Below, in pieces: positions 14,978-21,482 of a stretch of 52,429 bases of DNA. A program made the translations under genes and the position numbers. The notes below the pieces were generated by a model that was given only the letters and a program-made list of their open reading frames with translations, had not been told where the DNA came from and ran no database searches. Numbering within the stretch: position 1 is the stretch's first letter; each line of letters opens with the position of its first letter. Source of the stretch: a virus; the IMG/VR virus record IMGVR_UViG_3300037153_000540, positions 1 through 52,429 of that record. One strand, given 5' to 3'.

Positions 14978-15033
14978 CCGACACCCGCAAGCCGCCGGCC
15001 GAGCGGATCGCCAACCCCAGAGGTGACCGTTGA
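14974..15033 (+). CDS. 19-codon mini-gene
   Basis: A TTG start overlaps the previous stop and the stop overlaps a further TTG, keeping the chain of coupled frames intact. The product is a 19-residue peptide. It may only relay ribosomes to the HNH gene. Confidence 0.3.
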   Translation: MTDTRKPPAERIANPRGDR

Positions 15034-15068
15034 CCGCGGCGACCCGCATGTTCGGAGGAGCCCGATGA
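15030..15068 (+). pseudogene. relic of a gene 3' end (ATRMFGGAR)
   Basis: Encodes TAATRMFGGAR and a stop that overlaps the HNH start. This mirrors the TPATRLYGEPR end of the gene at 14595-14825, in the same relation to an ATGATGATC start. I read it as a displaced or duplicated 3' end. Confidence 0.45.
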
Positions 15069-15073
15069 TGATC
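15039..15073 (+). repeat. direct repeat copy B at a gene junction
   Basis: Second copy of the 35-bp junction repeat (29/35 identity with 14796-14830), immediately before and into the HNH gene. Confidence 0.7.
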
Positions 15074-15601
15074 TCCGGTCTGTGCGCATGCGGCTTCGGG
15101 GAGACCACCCCCGTAGCCAGCAAGAACATGTACCGAAAGGGGAAGCTGATCGTCCGGAAGGGCGAGCATTACACCTACGTAGCTGGCCACCGGAAATCGA
15201 CGCCCGTCCCGCCCGAGCTACGGATCGAGGACAAGATTCAGCGCGATCCCGAGACGGGCTGCTGGAACTGGACAGGATCAATCAATCAGGGCTACGGGCG
15301 AATCCGGACCCAAGGTAAGACCGTCAACGCCTATCGGCTCATCTACGAGATGCAGAAGGGCACGGTTCCGGAAGGGCTGGAGCTGGATCACCTGTGCCGC
15401 AATCGCGCCTGCGTGAACCCGGACCACCTGGAGCCGGTGACGCACGCAGAGAACATGCGGCGCGCTGGTCGTCGTGTCCTAACCGGTGCATGTCACCGGG
15501 GACACGAGATGACGCCGGAGAACACCTACGTCTCGCCGAAGGGGCGCAGGAACTGTAACGAATGCAGGCGGATCAATGAGCGGAGGCGAGCTGCCAAGTG
15601 A
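15065..15601 (+). CDS. HNH homing-type endonuclease
   Basis: A 178-residue protein. A short N-terminal CACG element is followed by GCWNWTGSINQGYGRIR, YRLIYEMQKGTVPEGLELDH, LCRNRACVNPDHLEPVT and a C-terminal zinc pair. This is the HNH_3-like arrangement with the metal-binding His-Asn-His core in LDHLC...NPDHL. Its base composition is lower in GC than its neighbours. Together with the flanking junction repeat, this marks it as an acquired gene. Confidence 0.85.
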   Translation: MMISGLCACGFGETTPVASKNMYRKGKLIVRKGEHYTYVAGHRKSTPVPPELRIEDKIQRDPETGCWNWTGSINQGYGRIRTQGKTVNAYRLIYEMQKGTVPEGLELDHLCRNRACVNPDHLEPVTHAENMRRAGRRVLTGACHRGHEMTPENTYVSPKGRRNCNECRRINERRRAAK

Positions 15602-16536
15602 TCAGCGATCTTTGTGTTCTTTCGCACCGCCAAGACCCCGACCGGCCGCGCCGCGCCCTCGACGGGCTCTACCTCTGCCACGGCCACCGCGCCGAACTCG
15701 AACGCCTCATCGCCGAACTCCCCGCCCGCTACAACGACCTCGACCGCGCACTCACCCCCACCAGCACCGCCGGCGGCCACAGCCACCCCGGCCTCGACAT
15801 CGACGAACCCGCCGCCGACCTCCGCTCACAAATCCGCTACGACCTCCTCACCTGGTGCACCTACGTCGCCCGCGAACGCGGCCTCACCGGCCCACCCCGC
15901 GACGACCCGTTCACCACCGCGGCATGGCTCACCATCCACGTGGACTGGCTCGCTGCGAACGAATACGCGGCCGTGCACCTGCCGCCGGTCCTACGGGAGC
16001 TGACCGGCCGCACCTACGGCATCACCGACATCCCCGCCCGCCACCTCGACCTCGAAGAGCAATGCCTCACCAACCGCGACGGCCAGCGCTGCGAGGGCCT
16101 CGTGACGCTCGTCGTACGCGGCGACGACTGGACGGCGCACTGCCCCGCCTGCCGCGAACACGCCCGCGCCGAAGGCATCCCGTACGAGCCGCAGGACGCC
16201 ACCCCGTACCTGCGGCTCGCCCGCCGCGGCGAGTGGATCCCCGCCAGCGACGTCATCCACCTCGCCGGCCTGTTCGGCATCGCAGCGTCCGACGACGTGG
16301 TGCGGCAGTGGAAACACCGGCGGAAGATCGTGGGTCGTCTCACCGACGAGGGTGTGCGGTACGACCTGCGTTCCGTGCAGCGGTACCTCGTGCAGCGGAA
16401 GACCGAACGAGAGAGGATCACCGCTGCTCCGCGTCAACTACGGGCCGAAGAGCGCACAGGTCCCCATCGACGCCAGAGGCCAGTGATCACGATCCAGTTG
16501 CGCGCAGGTCACACGGGGTGTCACACTCAGTCGTGA
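15598..16536 (+). CDS. conserved actinophage zinc/HTH protein
   Basis: A 312-residue protein from GTG. The N-terminus (DGLYLCHGHRAELERLIAEL), a central WLTIHVDWLAAN helix, a Cys cluster (CEG...CPACREH) and a C-terminal helix-turn-helix (LAGLFGIAASDDVVRQWKHR) are recognisable from actinophage late-early genes without assigned function. The location just before the packaging genes suggests a regulator of late expression; this is inference. Confidence 0.6.
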   Translation: MISDLCVLSHRQDPDRPRRALDGLYLCHGHRAELERLIAELPARYNDLDRALTPTSTAGGHSHPGLDIDEPAADLRSQIRYDLLTWCTYVARERGLTGPPRDDPFTTAAWLTIHVDWLAANEYAAVHLPPVLRELTGRTYGITDIPARHLDLEEQCLTNRDGQRCEGLVTLVVRGDDWTAHCPACREHARAEGIPYEPQDATPYLRLARRGEWIPASDVIHLAGLFGIAASDDVVRQWKHRRKIVGRLTDEGVRYDLRSVQRYLVQRKTERERITAAPRQLRAEERTGPHRRQRPVITIQLRAGHTGCHTQS

Positions 16537-16558
16537 TGGTGGCAGAGCCATCACAACA

Positions 16559-16578
16559 GCCCGGCCAACGCGCCGGGC
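16559..16578 (+). terminator. intercistronic hairpin
   Basis: GCCCGGC / GCCGGGC with a CAACGC loop, followed by TC. It is nearly identical to the hairpin at 45249-45268 and sits 23 bp before the HNH start. Confidence 0.5.
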
Positions 16579-16601
16579 TCCTGCGTTCCCGGGGGTGCAC
16601 G

Positions 16602-16904
16602 ATGCCCGGCGGATGGGAAGGCTCCGACCGCAGCGACCGGCTCCCACCAAACTGGCGAACCGAGATCCGGCCCGCCATCCTCCAGCGCGACGGCTACCGC
16701 TGCCAGATCCGCTGGGATGACGGCTGTGAAGGCGCCGCCACCGAAGTCGACCACATCCGAGCGGGCGATGATCATTCGTTCGCGAACCTGCAGAGTGCCT
16801 GCGCCTGGTGTCATCGCCAGAAGACGTATGCAGACAGGCAAGGGATGCGACGGTACTGGTCCGCCAAACGCCAACCTGAACGGCACCCCGGCCTCCAGAC
16901 CTGA
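16602..16904 (+). CDS. HNH endonuclease next to terminase
   Basis: A 100-residue protein: WRTEIRPAILQRDGYRCQIR, EVDHIRAGDDHSFANLQSAC and WCHRQKT form a compact HNH domain. Small HNH proteins just upstream of the terminase genes often cooperate with terminase in cos-type packaging, so this one is probably part of the packaging machine rather than a parasite. Confidence 0.85.
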   Translation: MPGGWEGSDRSDRLPPNWRTEIRPAILQRDGYRCQIRWDDGCEGAATEVDHIRAGDDHSFANLQSACAWCHRQKTYADRQGMRRYWSAKRQPERHPGLQT

Positions 16905-16941
16905 CATCATCACCATCACCTGCGGCTGATCACCGCAGGCA

Positions 16942-16973
16942 GAAAGCCCTGAGTCTCCCGGCTCAGGGCTTTC
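16942..16973 (+). terminator. intrinsic terminator
   Basis: A 12-bp stem GAAAGCCCTGAG / CTCAGGGCTTTC with an 8-nt loop, preceded by a weaker TGCGG/CCGCA hairpin at 16921-16937. It closes the early operon. Confidence 0.75.
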
Positions 16974-16994
16974 GCATTTCCGGGAGACAACAGA

Positions 16995-17732
16995 ATGAAG
17001 AGCTGCGACCACTGCGGCGCTCCCTTCAAGCCGTACCGACCCACCACCCGCTATTGCGGACCGACCTGCCGCAGCCGGGCCTACGGCAAGCGCCGCACAG
17101 CAGATGGCAGGCATGCCGCGTATCGCGCGACCCGTGCCGAGGAAATCCGCGCGCTCAACGCACGCGCACGAATCGAACGGTTCTGTGTGGTCTGCGGATC
17201 AAGCTGGCGCACTCGCAGGGCCGACGCCAAGTACTGCTCACAGGCGTGCTACAGCCAGGACGTGCAGGCCGGTAACGTCACGGTTGGACGACCCAAGAAG
17301 CCAGCACAGTCGAAGCCTGAGCGACGGGCTGCACTGCGCGAGTTGTTCGAGCGGGAGCGCTACGACGAGGCGCTTCAAAGGATCATGGCCCGGACCAAGT
17401 TGCTCAGCTCGGGATGCCGAGTAATCAAGGGCAAAGAGGACGAGCCATACCCGCAGATCTACTGGGCGAAGAACACGACCCGTGGTGCACACCGCCTGGT
17501 CCTTTGGGCCAAGGTCGGCGGCACGATCGACGGATGGCACGCACACCACCGGTGCGCCAACCCGGTATGTGTCGAGCCCGACCACCTGGTGCCTGCGACC
17601 GCTGCTGAGAACTCGGCTGAGATGTTGGCGCGTCGAACGTACGAGGCCGAGATCGAAGCCCTGAGGGCAGCACTGGCGGAGCTTGCTCCGGCACATCCGC
17701 TGCTTCGACGGCACCTCGCGGCCGTCGCCTGA
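16995..17732 (+). CDS. HNH endonuclease with N-terminal zinc fingers
   Basis: A 245-residue protein. Two Cys-rich fingers (CDHCGAPFKPYRPTTRYCGP, and a second from CVVCG to CSQAC) precede a basic linker and the HNH core (HRLVLWAKVGGTIDGWHAHH, ANPVCVEPDHLVPATAAEN). It is a free-standing homing-type enzyme with a lower GC content than the terminase genes. It lies between a terminator and TerS with its own start region, so it is probably transcribed independently. Confidence 0.85.
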   Translation: MKSCDHCGAPFKPYRPTTRYCGPTCRSRAYGKRRTADGRHAAYRATRAEEIRALNARARIERFCVVCGSSWRTRRADAKYCSQACYSQDVQAGNVTVGRPKKPAQSKPERRAALRELFERERYDEALQRIMARTKLLSSGCRVIKGKEDEPYPQIYWAKNTTRGAHRLVLWAKVGGTIDGWHAHHRCANPVCVEPDHLVPATAAENSAEMLARRTYEAEIEALRAALAELAPAHPLLRRHLAAVA

Positions 17733-17828
17733 CCCCCGGCGGTGGACTCCCCCCGGGCACCCTTTCGACACCGTCAAGTAGCTGCGGCTCGCGGCGCGTA
17801 CGGGTCTGCGAGGGGTTTGTCTACACAG

Positions 17829-17873
17829 CGTTACGGCCGCGCGTAAGGCCGGTATGCCGACGGGCTCACGGGC
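17829..17873 (+). promoter_or_regulatory. repeated leader element, copy 1 (before TerS)
   Basis: Matches 23953-24000. Block 1, from GCGTTACGGCCGCG to AAGGCCGGT, agrees at 23 of 26 positions; block 2, CCGACGGGCTCACGG, at 14 of 15. Between them a CGG-TATG-CCG hairpin replaces the longer CGGTG-CAA-CACCG of copy 2, so length changes while pairing is kept. It ends 16 nt before the TerS start. It could be a structured RNA leader or a late promoter; both are inference. Confidence 0.5.
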
Positions 17874-17888
17874 AAGGAGATCTCCACG

Positions 17889-18338
17889 ATGGCTGGTCAC
17901 GGACCCGCGCCGAAGGACCCGGCGAAGCGTCGCCGGCGGAACGCCGAGCCGAAGCCGCTCGACACGCTGGCCAGCGACGGCCGGACACGGGGCCCAGCTC
18001 TGCCGGAGGGCGTGCTGCCCGACGGCGAGGAGTGGCACGAGCGCACCCGAGCATGGTGGGCAACGTGGCGGAAGTCGGCGCAGGCGCAGGCGTTCACGCC
18101 GACGGACTGGGATTTCCTGCTCGACACGGCGCTGATGCATCACACGATGTGGTCGAAGCAGCGGTGGGAGTTCGCGGCGGAGCTCCGGCTCAGGGCCGGG
18201 AAGTTCGGTGCGACGCCGGAGGATCGGCTCAGGCTCCGCATGCAGATCGATCCGCAGCCGAAGGCGCCGGCGCGCCGGGCCGAGGGCGATGGCTCGGTCA
18301 CGGATATCTCGTCGCGGCGTTCTCGCCTCGCGGAGTAG
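17889..18338 (+). CDS. terS: terminase small subunit (P27-like)
   Basis: A 149-residue protein. GHGPAPKDPAKRRRRNAEPK and the Trp-rich ERTRAWWATWRKSAQAQAF region are typical of P27-like small terminases, which bind the packaging start site and recruit the large subunit. It is the first gene after the repeated leader element and lies 3 bp before TerL. Confidence 0.8.
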   Translation: MAGHGPAPKDPAKRRRRNAEPKPLDTLASDGRTRGPALPEGVLPDGEEWHERTRAWWATWRKSAQAQAFTPTDWDFLLDTALMHHTMWSKQRWEFAAELRLRAGKFGATPEDRLRLRMQIDPQPKAPARRAEGDGSVTDISSRRSRLAE

Positions 18339-18341
18339 CGC

Positions 18342-20021
18342 GTGCCGCGCACTCTGGTGCGGGCGCCGGCGCACGATCGGCACCGGTCGCTCGGATGGCT
18401 GGGTGTGGCGTGGATGGAGTTCTTCTGCCGTCACGGTCCCGGCGACGTGCAGGGCGACGAGGTACACCACGGCGACGAGGTCACGGGCTTCATCGTCGAC
18501 TGCTACGCCCTCGATGAGCACGGGCGGCTGCTTTACGATTCGGCGTTCCTGTCCCGGCCGAAGGGCTGTGACAAGTCGGGGCTCGCCAGCCGGTTCGTGC
18601 TGTTCGAGGCGCTCGGGCCGTGCCGGTTCGCAGGGTTCGCCAAGGGCGGCGAGGTCTACGAGGACCCGTGGGGTCTCGGTTTCCGGTACGTGTACGAGCC
18701 GGGCGAGCCGATGGGCCGGCACGTCACCGTCCCGTACATCCGCTGCATGGCCACCGAGGAGGGCCAGACCGGGAACGTCTACGACGCGGTCTACCTGAAC
18801 CTCACCGACGAGGACTTCCCGCTTTCGGCGATCCTCGGCCTGGACGCGGGCCTGACGCGGATCAACCTGCCGGGCGGCGGGGAGATCAACCCGTCGACGG
18901 CGAGCTCGGCGGCGAAGGACGGCGGCAAGGAGACGTTCGTCGTATTCGATGAGACGCACCTGTACAACCAGCCTGAGCTGCGGCGGATGTACAACACGGT
19001 CACTCGGAACCTGCGGAAGCGCAAGAAGATCGCGGGCACCTGGTTCCTGGAGACGACGACGATGTTCGCGGCCGGGGAGGACTCGGTCGCGGAGAAGACG
19101 TACAAGTTGGCCGAGCAGATCGAGGAAGGCAAGACCCGCCGGTCGCGTCTGCTGTACGACCACCGGTGGGGTGAGTGCGAGGACCTGTCCGCCGAAGAGC
19201 AGCTGCGCGCCGCGATCCTCGAGGCCTTCGGTGAGGCGATCGAGTGGAACGACATCGACGGGATCGTTGATGAGTTCTACGACACGCGTAAGGACCCGGC
19301 CGACAGCCGCAGGTACTTCCTGAACGCGGCTGGCTCCGCGGTCGACGCGTGGCTCGCGCAGTACGAGTGGGCGGGCCGCGCCGACGTGACGAAGGTCGTC
19401 GCGGACGGCGACATGGTCACGCTCGGGTTCGATGGTTCCCGGAAGCGTTCGGACGGTGTGACGGACGCGACGGCGCTGATCGGCTGCCGGGTGTCCGACG
19501 GGCACCTGTTTGAGCTCGGTGTCTGGGAGCAGCCGAAGGGCCCGGCCGGGCTCAACTGGCAGGTTCCCGTGGTTGAGGTGCTCGCCGCGGTCGACAACGC
19601 CTTCGAGCGGTTCAACGTCGTGGGGATGTATGCGGACCCGGCGAAGTGGGAGTCGCACGTCATCGGCTGGGAGGCCAAGTACGGCGGCCGGCTGAAGGTG
19701 AAGGCGACGCGGGATCATCCGATCCAGTGGTGGATGACGGGCGGCCGCGCGACGCTGATCGTCCGAGCGACGCTGGCGCTGCACACGGCGATCGTTGAGG
19801 GTGAGATGACCCATGACGGGTCGTACGCGCTGACCCGGCACATGCTGAACGCCCGGCGCAGGGTGAGCCGCATGGGCATCCAGATCGCGAAGGATCACCC
19901 CGACTCGGCGAACAAGATCGACGCCGCGGTGGCGTCGGTTCTGGCGTGGGAGGCCCGCGCGGACGCGATCGCGAAGGGCGTGCTCGCGGAGGACGCCGAG
20001 ATGTTCGGTGGGACGTTCTGA
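18342..20021 (+). CDS. terL: terminase large subunit
   Basis: A 559-residue protein from GTG. A degenerate Walker A (SRPKGCDKSGLA, 71-82), a Walker B with catalytic Glu (FVVFDETH, D203-E204) and the RNase-H-like nuclease strand TLGFDGSRKRSDG identify the packaging ATPase/nuclease. The C-terminal helices (SANKIDAAVASVLAWEA) contribute the last acidic residue. It follows TerS and precedes the portal, the standard order. Confidence 0.92.
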   Translation: MPRTLVRAPAHDRHRSLGWLGVAWMEFFCRHGPGDVQGDEVHHGDEVTGFIVDCYALDEHGRLLYDSAFLSRPKGCDKSGLASRFVLFEALGPCRFAGFAKGGEVYEDPWGLGFRYVYEPGEPMGRHVTVPYIRCMATEEGQTGNVYDAVYLNLTDEDFPLSAILGLDAGLTRINLPGGGEINPSTASSAAKDGGKETFVVFDETHLYNQPELRRMYNTVTRNLRKRKKIAGTWFLETTTMFAAGEDSVAEKTYKLAEQIEEGKTRRSRLLYDHRWGECEDLSAEEQLRAAILEAFGEAIEWNDIDGIVDEFYDTRKDPADSRRYFLNAAGSAVDAWLAQYEWAGRADVTKVVADGDMVTLGFDGSRKRSDGVTDATALIGCRVSDGHLFELGVWEQPKGPAGLNWQVPVVEVLAAVDNAFERFNVVGMYADPAKWESHVIGWEAKYGGRLKVKATRDHPIQWWMTGGRATLIVRATLALHTAIVEGEMTHDGSYALTRHMLNARRRVSRMGIQIAKDHPDSANKIDAAVASVLAWEARADAIAKGVLAEDAEMFGGTF

Positions 20022-20036
20022 CGATGGGAGGGCGCT

Positions 20037-21479
20037 GTGCTCGATGACGCCGACGTGGCGCTCTCTCCTGGCTGGTGGCTTCTGCGGCTCGGCCGGAAGC
20101 TCCGCGACCGGCGTGAGCGGCTCGACCTGTGGTGGGACTACTTCACTGGCGATCACCCTCTGCCGAAGGGCCCGAAGCGGGCGACGGATGCGTACCGCGA
20201 CTTCCAGAAGAAGAGCAGGACGAACTTCTGCGAGACGGTCGCGACCGCCAGTGTGAACCGCCTGAAGGCGATCGGCATCGCCGACGAGCACGGCGACAGC
20301 GACGACGAGGCGTGGAAGTGGTGGCAGCTGAACAAGCTGGATGCCAAGCAGAAGCAGGTGTACCGCGTCGCCACGAGCCAGTCGATCGGGTATGTCATCG
20401 CCGGTCCGCACCCGCGGAACGAAAAGATCCCGCTCGTCACGGCCGAGCATCCGCGCGAGGTCATCGTCGAGGAGGACCCGGCCACCGGTGAGCGTCTCGC
20501 CGGCGTTAAGGCCTGGTACGACGACATCGCCAGGGTCGGCCGCGTGAACGTCTACCTTCCGGACAGGGTCGTGCGGTACGCCACGGACCGGCGCGGGCCG
20601 GGCCGGCTGCCGTGGGGCCGTGAGAACTGGACGCTCCTCGGGGAGACACAGCACCAGCTCGGCGCGGTGCCGGTGGTGCCCTTCCCGTGCCGACCGGATC
20701 TGGGCGAAGAGCCCGTCGCCGAGTTCCACGGCGTGCTCGACGTGCAGGACCGCGTGAACTTCGGCGTGCTGAACAGGATGACGGCGGGCCGCTACGGCGC
20801 GTTCAGGCAGGGCTTCGTCACCGGCCACAAGTTCCGGCGCGTGCAGGACCCGGAAACCGGCCTGGAGGTCATCGAGAACCCGTTCGTGCCCGATCCCGGC
20901 TCCCTGTGGGCGTCCGAGGGGAAGGACACAAGCTTCGGCTGGTCGCCGCAGACCGATCTGATGGGCTACCTGCGCGAGCACGAGACCGACATCCGCACGC
21001 TGCTGATCATGTCCAAGACACCCGCGTACTACTACGCCGGCGACTTGATCAACGTGGCGGTGGACATGATCGCCGCGCTCGACGCGATGCACATCGCGAA
21101 GGTCGAGGAGCATCAGGATGTCTTCGGTGAGGCGTGGGAAGAGGTCTTCGCGCTCTGCGCCCGGGTGGCCGGGGTCGACCGGGACTTCACCGCCTCGGAG
21201 ATGCGGTGGGCGGACCCGCGGCAGCTCAACCCGGCGGTCCTGGCCGACGCGGCCACGAAGAAGAAGTCGATCGGTTACCCGCTCGCGGTGCTGGCCGAGG
21301 ATCTCGGTGAGTCGCCGCAGCGCGTCAACCGGATCACCTCGGAGGCGGCCGCTGACGCGCTGCTGGCCGCGGCCACCGCGCCGGCCGTTCCGCCGCCGGG
21401 CCAGCCAGTACCGACGCCGCCGGTCACCGCGCCGACCAACCAGGGCCCCGTACGGGCCCCCGCGGCCGCTCGGGCATAG
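20037..21479 (+). CDS. portal protein (SPP1 Gp6-like)
   Basis: A 480-residue protein, the usual length. LDLWWDYFTGDHPLPKGPKR, FCETVATASVNRLKAIGIAD, the GAVPVVPFPCRPD strand and the long helix PAYYYAGDLINVAVDMIAAL match SPP1-type portals, the dodecameric ring through which DNA enters and leaves. The tail is Pro/Ala-rich. Confidence 0.9.
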   Translation: MLDDADVALSPGWWLLRLGRKLRDRRERLDLWWDYFTGDHPLPKGPKRATDAYRDFQKKSRTNFCETVATASVNRLKAIGIADEHGDSDDEAWKWWQLNKLDAKQKQVYRVATSQSIGYVIAGPHPRNEKIPLVTAEHPREVIVEEDPATGERLAGVKAWYDDIARVGRVNVYLPDRVVRYATDRRGPGRLPWGRENWTLLGETQHQLGAVPVVPFPCRPDLGEEPVAEFHGVLDVQDRVNFGVLNRMTAGRYGAFRQGFVTGHKFRRVQDPETGLEVIENPFVPDPGSLWASEGKDTSFGWSPQTDLMGYLREHETDIRTLLIMSKTPAYYYAGDLINVAVDMIAALDAMHIAKVEEHQDVFGEAWEEVFALCARVAGVDRDFTASEMRWADPRQLNPAVLADAATKKKSIGYPLAVLAEDLGESPQRVNRITSEAAADALLAAATAPAVPPPGQPVPTPPVTAPTNQGPVRAPAAARA

Positions 21480-21482
21480 CCG

